A stretch of DNA of 64,000 bases from a bacterium (lineage in GTDB: Bacteria; Desulfobacterota; Deferrisomatia; Deferrisomatales; BM512). The stretch lies in the NCBI GenBank assembly GCA_004322275.1, contig SCTA01000018.1, positions 1-64,000 on the forward strand, given 5' to 3'. Below the pieces are notes generated by a model that did no database searches, was not told the origin of the DNA, and saw only the letters and a program-made list of their open reading frames with translations. The translations under genes and the position numbers were made by a program. Within the stretch, counting starts at the first letter, position 1. Each line of letters begins with the position of its first letter. This document shows positions 42,837-51,990 of the stretch, piece by piece.

Positions 42837-44084
42837 TCACAAGGTAGGTATCGACTCTCCGCGTATCAAATCTTCATAGCTTTCGCGTTTGCGCACCACG
42901 GCAAACTTTTCCCCGCTCACCAGCACCTCAGCCACCCTCGGGCGGGAGTTGTAGTTGGAGCTCATGGCAAAGCCGTAGGCTCCGGCGCTCATCACTGCGA
43001 AAAGATCGCCACAGTCCATTTCGGCGAGCTCCCGGTCCTTGGCGAGAAAATCGCCGGATTCGCAGATGGGGCCGACGAGATCGGCCTTCTGCAGCTTCGT
43101 GTTTTCCCTTAGCGGCAATATGGCGTGGTAGGCCCCGTAGAGGCTGGGACGGACGAGGTCGTTCATCGCGGCGTCGCTGATTAAAAACTTTTTCGCCTCG
43201 CCCTCCTTCACGTAGAGGACCTTGCCGACCAGCACTCCGGCGTTTCCGGCTATCGCCCTGCCGGGTTCGAGCACCAGAGTGCAGCCGAGATCGCCGACGA
43301 CCTTTAAAACCGTCTGCGCGTATTCGTCCGGGGCCGGGGGGGTCTCGTCGGAATAGGGGATTCCGAGGCCGCCGCCAATGTCGAGATACTGTACCTTCAT
43401 CCCCTCCGTCCGAAGGTCGCTGATGAGCTTTTTGAGCCTCTCCATGGCGTCGGCGAAGGGGGCGAGCTCGGTGATCTGGCTCCCGATGTGGCAGTCGACG
43501 CCGAGAACCTCGATGTTCGGAAGGTCCCGGGCGGTGCGGTACTCGATTAGGGCGCGCTCGATGGCTATACCGAACTTGTTCTTTTTCAGCCCGGTGGAGA
43601 TGTAGGCGTGGGTCCGGGGGTCCACGTCGGGGTTGACGCGGATGGAGACGGGGGCCTTTACGCCCAGCGTCGCGGCGACGCGGTCTATCGTGAGGAGTTC
43701 GAGCGGGCTCTCCACGTTGAACATCAGTATCCCGGCTTCGAGCGCGTACTTTATCTCGTCCTCGCGCTTGCCCACGCCGGAGTAGACGATCTTCTTGGGG
43801 TCCGCGCCCGCCTTGAGCGCCCGGTAGAGCTCCCCGCCGGAGACGATATCCGCCCCCGCGCCGCCCCTGAAAAGCTCGGAGAGCACGGCGAGGTTGGAAT
43901 TGCACTTCACCGAGTAGCAGAGAAGGTGGTTAACCCTGGCGAAGGCGTCCTGGAAGGAGGAGAGGTGCTTCTGGAGGGTGGCCCTGCTGTAGCAGTAAAA
44001 GGGCGTGCCGACTTCCCCGGCTATCCGGCGGAGGGGCACTCCCTCGCAGCAAAGCTCCCCGTTAACGTATTTGAAGTGATGCAT
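42837..44084 (-). CDS. lysA: Diaminopimelate decarboxylase
   Basis: The protein is 415 aa from the ATG giving MHHFKYVNGELCCEGV; GGGAGAA lies upstream, and the longer frame adds an unlikely hydrophobic leader. It is a fold-III PLP decarboxylase: YSVKCNSNLAVL carries the PLP lysine, VDCHIGSQI and YLDIGGGLGIPY bind cofactor phosphate, LEPGRAIAGNAG follows, and CESGDFLAKDREL carries the active-site cysteine contributed across the dimer. It converts meso-diaminopimelate to lysine. No dapF or dapA neighbour is present in the window. The toxin-antitoxin module starts immediately after its stop. Confidence 0.94.
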   Translation of the reverse strand: MHHFKYVNGELCCEGVPLRRIAGEVGTPFYCYSRATLQKHLSSFQDAFARVNHLLCYSVKCNSNLAVLSELFRGGAGADIVSGGELYRALKAGADPKKIVYSGVGKREDEIKYALEAGILMFNVESPLELLTIDRVAATLGVKAPVSIRVNPDVDPRTHAYISTGLKKNKFGIAIERALIEYRTARDLPNIEVLGVDCHIGSQITELAPFADAMERLKKLISDLRTEGMKVQYLDIGGGLGIPYSDETPPAPDEYAQTVLKVVGDLGCTLVLEPGRAIAGNAGVLVGKVLYVKEGEAKKFLISDAAMNDLVRPSLYGAYHAILPLRENTKLQKADLVGPICESGDFLAKDRELAEMDCGDLFAVMSAGAYGFAMSSNYNSRPRVAEVLVSGEKFAVVRKRESYEDLIRGESIPTL

Positions 44085-44205
44085 TCGATTCTCCCGGCTT
44101 CTGCTCATGAAGCCTGCTGAAAATATGTAAAGTTCAAACAGTTTCTGGAAATGTGGTGAAAAACCTCGGGGGCTGGGCGGGAAAGGAGACATATACTTCC
44201 CTTAA

Positions 44206-44325
44206 GGCAAACTATTTCGGCGAAGGGCAAGGAGTCCGCAGGGAGCGTGGTCGCAGGCAGTATCGTTAATACGCCAAGACCCGCGCCCGAGAAACGACGC
44301 AGCCATTCGCCGAAAGAGGAAGCCG
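44206..44325. repeat. 120-bp structured repeat, copy 1 of a direct pair
   Basis: It is repeated at 47117-47236 in the same orientation with about ten substitutions in 120 positions. An outer stem TTTCGGCGAA/TTCGCCGAAA, a middle GGTC/GACC stem and an apical GTAT/ATAC hairpin can be drawn. The pair brackets the histidine kinase and resB genes. Confidence 0.85.
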
Positions 44326-44385
44326 AAGCCCCGGCTAATCACACAATTTTAATAACTAGCATTTATTTGGCGTCCTGCCAACCCG

Positions 44386-45858
44386 TCAACACTCCGTAGG
44401 CAGCTCCAGGTAAAAAGCGCCTCCCCTTTCCGGGCGGTTCCCGGCCCAGAGCCTGCCCCCCTGCTCCTCCACTATCCGCCTGCTGACCGAAAGGCCGAGG
44501 CCGGAGCCGTCCCCCTTCCCCGCTGTGGTGAAGAAGGGCTCGAAGATCTTTTCGAGGTTTTCCTCGGGGATTCCGGGGCCGGAGTCGAGGATGGCGAGCC
44601 TGACGAACCCTTCGCCGGCCCGGGCCTCAAGCTCGACGGTCCCCTCACCCTCCATCGCCTTGGCGGCGTTCAGAAGGAGGTTCAGGAGGACCTGCTTTAC
44701 CCCGTCCACGTCGGCGAAAACCGGCGGCAAATCATCGGGGAAGCGCGAGCGAAACTCGATTCGCCTGAAGGAGGGGTGATGGGAGAGGCCCCGGAGGACC
44801 AGCCCCGCCACCGAGGGAAGATCCACCGGCGTGCACTTGCCCGCGCCGGGCCGGGCGAGGTCGAGAAGGTCTCGCACTATCCTGCGGCACCGCTTGCACT
44901 CTTCCTCGATAAGCTCCGCGTCCTTGTAAAGCTCGGAATCGACGGCGAGCTCTTCCCTCATCATCTGGACCGTGCCCAGTATTATGCCTATCGGGTTGTC
45001 TATCTCGTGGGAGACGGCGGCGGCGGTGCGCCCGACGGCGGCCATGCGCTCCAGCGAGACCAGTTCACCCTGCATCGCCTGAAGCTCGGCGTAAGCCCGC
45101 GTAAGCGCCTTGTTGGACTCCTCCAGCTTGTCGCGGTGGCTTTCCACCTCCCGCGCCATCGCGTTGAAGGCGCGCGCCAGGTCGGAGATCTCCCCCGCCC
45201 CCGCTTCGGGAGCCCGCGCCGAGAGGTCCCCCTCCTTTATCCTGAGCGCGGCGGATTTGAGCTTTACCAGAGGACCGAGAATGGACTTTGCGATCTTCGA
45301 AGCGAGAAAGGCGCCGAAGGCCAGCAGAAGCAGAAAGCTGCCCGTATAGACCCACGCGAGCCCGAGAAGCCTCGCCTTTACCGGCTCTTCGGAGACCAAG
45401 AGCTGGAAAAAGAGCTGCGGGCTCCCCTCCCTGCCGTGCAGGGGGGTCACAAGCTCGATGGACCGCCCTTCCCTACGGTACTGCTCCCCTTCCTCTTCAC
45501 CGGTCCTTGAAAGATCGACGGGGGGCATGACGGCGTCCTCGGGGTATTTGAGCAGAATCTTTCCCCTGTCGCTCACGAGGGCGAAGGCGACGAGGGAGGG
45601 AAGCCCCTCCGCGATGGCGGAAAGCCGCTCTTTTGTCCTCGCGGGGTCCTCGGAGCGCATCGCGCCCTCGCCGAAGAGGCGAAGCACCTGCGGCCCGGCG
45701 AGGAGGGCGAAGGTCTTTGATTCGCGCACGAGGCTCCGGTGCAGCTCGCGGGTCTCCACGCCGAGCACCACCAGGCCGTTCCCCAGCAGCACGAAGCCGA
45801 GGAGCGCCATCACCGAAAGCCAGAGCCGCCTACGTATCGTCATCGTTTTTTTCTTCAC
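44386..45858 (-). CDS. Membrane sensor histidine kinase
   Basis: The protein is 490 aa. Membrane helices lie at about 11-33 and 165-188, enclosing a periplasmic sensor domain of about 130 residues. A HAMP domain follows at about 185-240, then a coiled-coil linker, then the dimerisation domain with the phosphoacceptor histidine at about 284 (AVSHEIDNPIG) and the ATPase domain with the N box LNLLLNAAKAM, DSGPGIPEENLEKIFEPFFTT and GDGSGLGLS. No response regulator gene is adjacent, so the partner is elsewhere. It overlaps resB by 29 bp, which implies cotranscription and suggests a link to envelope or redox state, though that is inference. Confidence 0.9.
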   Translation of the reverse strand: MKKKTMTIRRRLWLSVMALLGFVLLGNGLVVLGVETRELHRSLVRESKTFALLAGPQVLRLFGEGAMRSEDPARTKERLSAIAEGLPSLVAFALVSDRGKILLKYPEDAVMPPVDLSRTGEEEGEQYRREGRSIELVTPLHGREGSPQLFFQLLVSEEPVKARLLGLAWVYTGSFLLLLAFGAFLASKIAKSILGPLVKLKSAALRIKEGDLSARAPEAGAGEISDLARAFNAMAREVESHRDKLEESNKALTRAYAELQAMQGELVSLERMAAVGRTAAAVSHEIDNPIGIILGTVQMMREELAVDSELYKDAELIEEECKRCRRIVRDLLDLARPGAGKCTPVDLPSVAGLVLRGLSHHPSFRRIEFRSRFPDDLPPVFADVDGVKQVLLNLLLNAAKAMEGEGTVELEARAGEGFVRLAILDSGPGIPEENLEKIFEPFFTTAGKGDGSGLGLSVSRRIVEEQGGRLWAGNRPERGGAFYLELPTEC

Positions 45859-47050
45859 CGCGAACCGAAAGCGCGTTCCTGAGGAGCTTTCTTCTCGCCG
45901 CGCTCGCCTTCACCAGCAGGAACCCGTTCTCCTCGCGCGCCCACCCGGCGTCGGAAAAGAGGAGTATGAAGATGCCGAGAGCCAGAAGCACCGACCCGGC
46001 CCACAGGACCCCCTCGCCGGGGTCTTGGGTTATCTGGAAGCCAACGGTCTTCGCCCCGGCGTCGTCCTCGCCCCAGGCCGTAAGGTAAATCTTGTAGCCG
46101 CCGTAGGAGAGCGGGTCGTTAACCGCGATTACGCCCGAGGCCAGCACCCCGCCGGTTGCGCCGCTCAGAAGCTCGACGGGCACCTCCACCCTCTTTATCT
46201 CGAAGCCCTTGAAGGCGTAGGGACGAAGGCGAACCGGCGCTCCCTCCTCCCTTCCTCTCGAAAAGGGTCCGCGGGAAAGCACGTTTTCTACGATGAAGTA
46301 CCGAAGATTGCTGTTTTCGGGGTCGAATTCCTCGACTCTGGCGCTGTAGCCGGTTCCAGGAACGGGAACGGTCGCACCGGGGGGGGCGTCGAAGGGCTCC
46401 GACTGCGTTCCGTCCGCCTTGAGCGAGGTAATCCGGAGTTTTCCGGGGAAAAGAGAGGTGTTTCTGCCCCGCACCGCTATCGAGAAGGGGAGGTTCACGT
46501 CCTTTTTGAGGCTCCAGCTATATACGGTCGCCGCCGTCTTGCCGACGTAGATGTTTTCGGTGGCGATAAACCCTCCGGCGCTCCCCCAGAACGCCCCCAG
46601 CGCGACCGCCAGCGGTGCGAGATGAACGAGGGGAAACCCCAGAAACCCCCACCTCCGCCGCCATCCCCGGAGTCCGTCCTCCGAGACGGAAAACCCCGCC
46701 GCCGCAAGTGCCTCTTTCGCGCCCGTCCCGTGAAGATAGAGCTTCTCCTGCGGTTTTCCCGTACCGGCGAAATCCCGAAAGCCGTCCAGGGAACGCCTGA
46801 AACCGCAAAGGGAGAGATTCAGGCAAAAGAGGGCGAAGAGGCCCCGGTAGAGGAAGCTCTTGTGGAAGTCGTCGAGGCCGAGGACGGCGATGACGCTCCC
46901 GAAAAACCCGTAAAGGTTCCGGTACTCCTCCGCCGAAAGACCCTTCGGCCAAAGCCCGAAGGTCCCGACCGCCCCGAGGGAGGCCAGAAGGAGGAGAAGA
47001 ACCACCGTCACCCGAAGGGAGGAGGCGAATTTAAAGAATGCTCGCGTCAA
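45830..47050 (-). CDS. ResB-like cytochrome c biogenesis protein
   Basis: A 406-aa membrane protein. It begins FKFASSLRVTVVLLLLLASLGAVGTFGLWP, the ResB first helix, with another helix pair around FLGFPLVHLAPLAVALGAFWGSAGG, a large periplasmic domain, and a last helix near VLWAGSVLLALGIFILLF preceded by the QDPGEG motif of System II ResB proteins. It would present heme and apocytochrome c in System II cytochrome c maturation. The usual partner CcsA/ResC is not in the neighbourhood. It forms an overlapping pair with the sensor kinase gene. Confidence 0.85.
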   Translation of the reverse strand: MTRAFFKFASSLRVTVVLLLLLASLGAVGTFGLWPKGLSAEEYRNLYGFFGSVIAVLGLDDFHKSFLYRGLFALFCLNLSLCGFRRSLDGFRDFAGTGKPQEKLYLHGTGAKEALAAAGFSVSEDGLRGWRRRWGFLGFPLVHLAPLAVALGAFWGSAGGFIATENIYVGKTAATVYSWSLKKDVNLPFSIAVRGRNTSLFPGKLRITSLKADGTQSEPFDAPPGATVPVPGTGYSARVEEFDPENSNLRYFIVENVLSRGPFSRGREEGAPVRLRPYAFKGFEIKRVEVPVELLSGATGGVLASGVIAVNDPLSYGGYKIYLTAWGEDDAGAKTVGFQITQDPGEGVLWAGSVLLALGIFILLFSDAGWAREENGFLLVKASAARRKLLRNALSVRGEEKNDDDT

Positions 47051-47116
47051 AAGTCTCTCCGGTCAAAACCCTTAGTGGCTTTAGAAAAAACATCCAGAGA
47101 AGCTGGTTTATTTACC

Positions 47117-47236
47117 GGCAAACTATTTCGGCTAAGGGCAAGGAGTCCGAAGGGCGCGATGTCGAAGGCAGTATCGTGAATACGCCGAGACTCGCGCCCG
47201 AGAAACGACGCAGCCCTTCGCCGAAAGAGGAAGCCG
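47117..47236. repeat. 120-bp structured repeat, copy 2 of a direct pair
   Basis: Same sequence as 44206-44325 with about ten differences. The middle stem changes on both sides while remaining partly paired. It lies between resB and the groEL terminator. The rest of 47051-47275 holds no gene. Confidence 0.85.
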
Positions 47237-47275
47237 GTTAGTCCTATGATTGCTCAGAGTAATATTCCCGGCAAG

Positions 47276-47310
47276 AAAAAAGCCCGCGAGGATTAACCCG
47301 CGGGCTTTTG
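47276..47310 (-). terminator. Intrinsic terminator of groESL
   Basis: On the minus strand AGCCCGCGGG, a short loop and CTCGCGGGCT form a GC-rich stem followed by six T, 31 bp after the groEL stop. The plus-strand sequence also ends in TTTT, so it could work in both directions. Confidence 0.85.
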
Positions 47311-47340
47311 GTGTTCAGCAAATCCCTGGCGAGGGATTTA

Positions 47341-49005
<1,665 letters not shown>

Positions 49006-49024
49006 TTAATATTTGAAAGCCTGA

Positions 49025-49312
49025 TTAGTCGATGATGCCCATGATGTCGTCTTCGCGCATGATGAGGAGCTCCTCGCCGCCGATTTTAATCTCGGTGCCC
49101 GCGTACTTGGAGAAGAGGACCTTGTCCTTCGCCTTTACGTCGAGGGGAATGAGCTTGCCCTTGTCGTCCTTCTTGCCGGGCCCGGCGGCGACGATCTCGC
49201 CTCTCTGGGGCTTTTCCTTGGCGGTATCGGGGATGATGAGACCGCTGGCGGTTTTGTTTTCTTCTTCGAGGCGCTTTACGATTACGCGATCCTGAAGGGG
49301 ACGGATTTTCAT
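49025..49312 (-). CDS. groES: 10-kDa co-chaperonin GroES
   Basis: A 95-aa protein with the expected [44 protein letters not shown] start, the mobile loop residues and C-terminal [16 protein letters not shown]. Length and residues are standard. It is the first gene of the groESL operon, with AAGGAGG 7 bp before the start and a sigma-70-like promoter 75-103 bp upstream. No CIRCE element was found upstream, so HrcA control through the standard operator is not supported. Confidence 0.98.
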   Translation of the reverse strand: MKIRPLQDRVIVKRLEEENKTASGLIIPDTAKEKPQRGEIVAAGPGKKDDKGKLIPLDVKAKDKVLFSKYAGTEIKIGGEELLIMREDDIMGIID

Positions 49313-49353
49313 TTCAAATTCCTCCTTGGTGACTTCTATGGAATGGGTTTTAT

Positions 49354-49369
49354 TGTTCGGGGACGAACA
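49354..49369. promoter_or_regulatory. Palindrome in the groESL leader
   Basis: TGTTCG-GGGA-CGAACA is a perfect 6-bp inverted repeat in the untranslated leader, and a second small hairpin CCCC...GGGG (49372-49386) lies next to it near the predicted start of transcription. It is not the CIRCE sequence. It could be an operator or a thermosensitive leader structure. Confidence 0.35.
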
Positions 49370-49386
49370 TGCCCCTGTTGCCGGGG

Positions 49387-49415
49387 AAGATAATCACGGC
49401 AACGGGTCTCGTCAA
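49387..49415 (-). promoter_or_regulatory. Sigma-70 promoter of groESL
   Basis: On the minus strand: TTGACG (49410-49415), a 17-bp spacer and TATCTT (49387-49392). It lies 75 bp before the groES start. The hexamers resemble the vegetative consensus more than the heat-shock sigma-32 pattern. Confidence 0.6.
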
Positions 49416-49461
49416 GCGGTTTTGGATATTTTTTTCGGTCTAAAATGAAAAGAACAGACTG

Positions 49462-49714
49462 GTGTCCTGTGCGGTTAGTGGCTTCCGTCATTATGGGCGT
49501 CGATTCGCCCGATCCGGCCCCGCCCGGCGGCTGCCTGAGAAGGTTGCTCAATCGGCGTTTCAGCCATTTCAGTCTCCTGCGGTATCCGGGAAAGCGGGCC
49601 GGGGACCGCGCGAAGTGAGGAGACCGAATACCCGGCCGTATTCGGGCGACGAACGACAAAGCGGATCGGGATGAAGCGGCGTCCATACAGGAAGTGACTA
49701 GCCGCACAGGACAC
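49462..49714. mobile_element. MITE-like element with long terminal inverted repeats
   Basis: The ends GTGTCCTGTGCGGTTAGTGG and the complement of CTAGCCGCACAGGACAC are near-perfect inverted repeats. The similarity continues imperfectly inward for roughly 45-50 bp (CTTCC...ATGG-C-C...GATCCG). The 253-bp unit has no coding capacity. Its right tip supplies the first base of the DUF507 stop codon complement, so it inserted exactly at the 3' end of that gene. A transposase in trans would be needed. No clear target duplication is visible. Confidence 0.7.
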
Positions 49715-49986
49715 TATAGCCCCCTGCGGCGACGCTCCTCGTCCACGTATCTGGCGAAGAGCTCGTCCCACTCGCGGGTGCCGGAGGCTACTTTGCGGGA
49801 TAACGAGCGGATTTTCTCTTTGGCTTTTTCATGGATGTCGTCGATCTCGGCGAGGCCTTCGGCCAGGGATTCGCGGAGCGCCCTTCTGGCCAGATCGTGG
49901 TCGAGGAGGGTGACGCCCTTCTCTTTTCCCAGCGCCCTTACGGCGCGGTTCATCATCGCCAGCACCTTTTCGTCGCTGGGGGTCAT
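49714..49986 (-). CDS. DUF507 family protein, second of a tandem pair
   Basis: A 90-aa charged, helical protein: SDEKVLAMMNRAVRALGKEKGVTLLDHDLARRALRESLAEGLAEIDDIHEKAKEKI. It has the DUF507 layout, two related genes in tandem with a short N-terminal helix pair and a coiled-coil C-terminus. Function is unknown. The start overlaps the end of the other DUF507 gene (ATGA), so the two are translationally coupled and may form a heterodimer. Its stop codon lies at the very edge of a MITE-like insertion. Confidence 0.75.
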   Translation of the reverse strand: MTPSDEKVLAMMNRAVRALGKEKGVTLLDHDLARRALRESLAEGLAEIDDIHEKAKEKIRSLSRKVASGTREWDELFARYVDEERRRRGL

Positions 49987-50258
49987 TTCAGAACCACTCC
50001 CCTATCCTCGGCGAGTTTTCTCAGAATCTTGTCCCTGAGCGCTCCGAGGTCGGCCTTCGCGCTCCGGGCTTCCTTCATGTGGGCTTCGAGTATCTTGTCC
50101 GCCTCTTCCCGGAGGCGTTTTTCGACATCGAGCTCCTCGGTCAGCGCTCTTTCTACCGCGTGGACTATCACCGCGCGGTCGCCGCGCACGGCTCCGTACT
50201 TCAGAAGCTTGTCGGCGGACCTTTCGGCGATGTTCCTAATCGTTCCCGCAGGTATCAA
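49983..50258 (-). CDS. DUF507 family protein, first of a tandem pair
   Basis: A 91-aa protein beginning MIPAGTIRNIAERSADKLLKYGAV, followed by a long charged helix (VEKRLREEADKILEAHMKEARSAK) and a C-terminal DKILRKLAEDRGVVLK. It is a DUF507 member and paralogue of the downstream gene. No membrane segment or known catalytic motif is seen. It is cotranscribed with the second copy, overlapping by 4 bp, and is separated from queC upstream by the structured repeat at 50300-50442. Confidence 0.75.
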   Translation of the reverse strand: MIPAGTIRNIAERSADKLLKYGAVRGDRAVIVHAVERALTEELDVEKRLREEADKILEAHMKEARSAKADLGALRDKILRKLAEDRGVVLK

Positions 50259-50299
50259 TATCTCTCCATTTCAAGCACCAGCATTTCAAACATTAGAAT

Positions 50300-50442
50300 C
50301 GAGGCTGTCTGAAAACGTCGTGAGAAGCCCCGGTTTCAAGGAGACGCGCAGCGAGAAGCGAGACATAACCGGGTGTTAGGCGAGCGCCCGAGCGAGCACG
50401 CGACGAAGAAAACGGGGCTCGCAACAGTTTTCAACGGCCTCG
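50300..50442. repeat. Long-stem structured intergenic element overlapping the queC 3' end
   Basis: CGAGGC-TGT-TGAAAAC on the left pairs with GTTTTCA-ACGGCCTCG on the right; further in, AAGCCCCGGTTT pairs with AAAACGGGGCT. Inside is an AGCGAG-rich core with its own apical hairpin. The outer stem runs into the last four codons of queC. It has the same plan as the elements at 39325, 41231, 44206 and 47117, with different stems. Confidence 0.75.
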
Positions 50443-51162
50443 ATAAGGGGCCGGGTCCGTTCTTCCCGCCTCCGAAAAGCCTTTAAGCCTAAGCAGGCAG
50501 CTTTCGCAGTTGCCGCAGCCCCTTCCCTCCGTGTCCGGGTCGTAGCAGGAGCGGGTGAGGGAGTAGTCCACCCCGAGTCCGAGCCCTTTTTTGATTATTT
50601 CGGCTTTCGAGAGCCGTATCAGGGGGGCGTGAATGGTGAAGGAGCCCTCCTCGACGCCGGTTCTCGTGCCCGCGTTGAGCGCTTTTTCAAAGGCGCTGAG
50701 GAACTTCGGCCTGCAATCGGGGTACCCGGAGTAGTCTACAGCGTTTACGCCGATAAAGATATCCCTCGCTCCGACACCCTCGGCGCGCGCCGCCGCGAAG
50801 GAGAGAAATATGATGTTTCTCGCCGGGACGTAGGTGGAGGGTATCTTCTCGCCTATCTCCTCGACCCCCCCACGCTTCGGAACTTCGCTCTGGCCGGTGA
50901 GGGCGGAGGGAGCCAGGGCCCCGAGGTCAAGGTCCACCGTCACGTGGGAGGCGCAGCCGAAAGTTTCGGCGATTCTCTTCGAGGCGGCGAGCTCAACGTG
51001 GTGGCGCTGGCCGTAGCGGAAGCTGAGGGCGTGGCAGACAAACCCCTTTTTTCTGGCTATGGCGAGGGTGGTGGCGGAATCGAGCCCGCCGCTCAAAAGA
51101 ATCACGGCGGGCCTCTGGCCCGCCGCAAGGGTAGAACTCTTATCTTTCATCAAATCTCTCAC
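50431..51162 (-). CDS. queC: 7-cyano-7-deazaguanine synthase
   Basis: The protein is about 243 aa. An N-terminal PP-loop, ILLSGGLDSATTLAIA, binds ATP, and four cysteines near the C-terminus (SCYDPDTEGRGCGNCESCLLR) bind zinc, as in QueC. It makes preQ0 for queuosine in tRNA. The GTG at 51162 gives a GTGA overlap with the epimerase gene, but an ATG 12 bp further in has GAGAG upstream and may be the true start. It is the last gene of the methylmalonyl-CoA operon by position, functionally unrelated to it. Confidence 0.92.
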   Translation of the reverse strand: MRDLMKDKSSTLAAGQRPAVILLSGGLDSATTLAIARKKGFVCHALSFRYGQRHHVELAASKRIAETFGCASHVTVDLDLGALAPSALTGQSEVPKRGGVEEIGEKIPSTYVPARNIIFLSFAAARAEGVGARDIFIGVNAVDYSGYPDCRPKFLSAFEKALNAGTRTGVEEGSFTIHAPLIRLSKAEIIKKGLGLGVDYSLTRSCYDPDTEGRGCGNCESCLLRLKGFSEAGRTDPAPYRGR

Positions 51163-51572
51163 CCGTGGGCGGGCTGTACTATTTCAGTGAGAAGGCCGCC
51201 GGAGGCCTTCGGGTGGATAAAGGCGATGAGGGAGTCGTGAGCGCCCTTGCGGGGCTTCTCGTCAACCATCTTCACCCCTTCGGCCTTGAGTCTTTCGACC
51301 TCTGCCGTTACGTCGGCGACCTCGTAGGCGACGTGGTGAAAGCCGGGGCCGTTCTTTTCGAGGAACTTCGCCACCGCTGATTCGGGGCTGGTCGGCTGGA
51401 GGAGTTCCAGACGGACTTCGCCGACGGGCAGGAAGGCGACCTTTACCTTCTGATCGGCCACTTCCTCGATTCCGCCGAGGGAAAGGCCGAGGTTTTCAGT
51501 GTAGAACTTCGCGGCGGCTTCGATGTCGTGAACCGCGATGCCGATGTGATTTATCTTTCTCGGGCTGGACAT
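51159..51572 (-). CDS. mce: Methylmalonyl-CoA epimerase
   Basis: A 137-aa vicinal-oxygen-chelate protein: KINHIGIAVHDIEAAAKFYTENLGL supplies the first metal histidine, and GPGFHHVAYEVADV the second, with the C-terminal glutamate in LLTEIVQP. It interconverts the (R) and (S) forms of methylmalonyl-CoA, required between carboxyltransferase and mutase. Length is normal. It lies 9 bp after the mutase small-subunit gene and overlaps queC by 4 bp, clearly within one operon. Confidence 0.95.
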   Translation of the reverse strand: MSSPRKINHIGIAVHDIEAAAKFYTENLGLSLGGIEEVADQKVKVAFLPVGEVRLELLQPTSPESAVAKFLEKNGPGFHHVAYEVADVTAEVERLKAEGVKMVDEKPRKGAHDSLIAFIHPKASGGLLTEIVQPAHG

Positions 51573-51581
51573 GACCCCCTC

Positions 51582-51974
51582 CTACTTTACGTTTTCATTG
51601 ATGAAGTTTACCACGGATCCGGTGTCGGTGCCGGGGAGGAATATCTCCGCGAAACCGGCGGCCTTGAGGCCGGGGATGTCTTCGAGGGGGATGATCCCGC
51701 CCCCGAAGAGGAGAGCGTCGGATTTACCCTTGGCCCTTAGCCCTTCCGCGACCTTGGGGAAGAGGACGTTGTGAGCGCCAGAAAGGCAACTAAGGCCGAT
51801 AACGTCCACGTCTTCCTGAACGGCGGCGGTGACTATCGACTCGGGGGTCTGCCGTATCCCGGTATAGATTACTTCCATTCCGGCGTCGCGAAGGGCTCTG
51901 GCGACAACCTTCGCGCCGCGGTCGTGTCCGTCGAGGCCGGGCTTGGCTATGAGGACTCGTATCTTCTTTTGCAT
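51582..51974 (-). CDS. mcmB: Methylmalonyl-CoA mutase, cobalamin-binding small subunit
   Basis: A 130-aa B12-binding domain protein. [29 protein letters not shown] holds the D-x-H-x-x-G cobalt-ligand motif (His about 17), followed by [10 protein letters not shown] and LFGGGIIP. It corresponds to the C-terminal domain of single-chain mutases, here encoded separately 16 bp after the large subunit. The two chains should assemble into an adenosylcobalamin enzyme. A MeaB-type chaperone gene is not in the window. Confidence 0.93.
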   Translation of the reverse strand: MQKKIRVLIAKPGLDGHDRGAKVVARALRDAGMEVIYTGIRQTPESIVTAAVQEDVDVIGLSCLSGAHNVLFPKVAEGLRAKGKSDALLFGGGIIPLEDIPGLKAAGFAEIFLPGTDTGSVVNFINENVK

Positions 51975-51990
51975 TTTCTTTCCTCCTGCC

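Noticed and set aside
49313-49460. CIRCE operator upstream of groES
   Set aside because: No TTAGCACTC-N9-GAGTGCTAA-like sequence occurs; only the unrelated TGTTCG/CGAACA palindrome is there.
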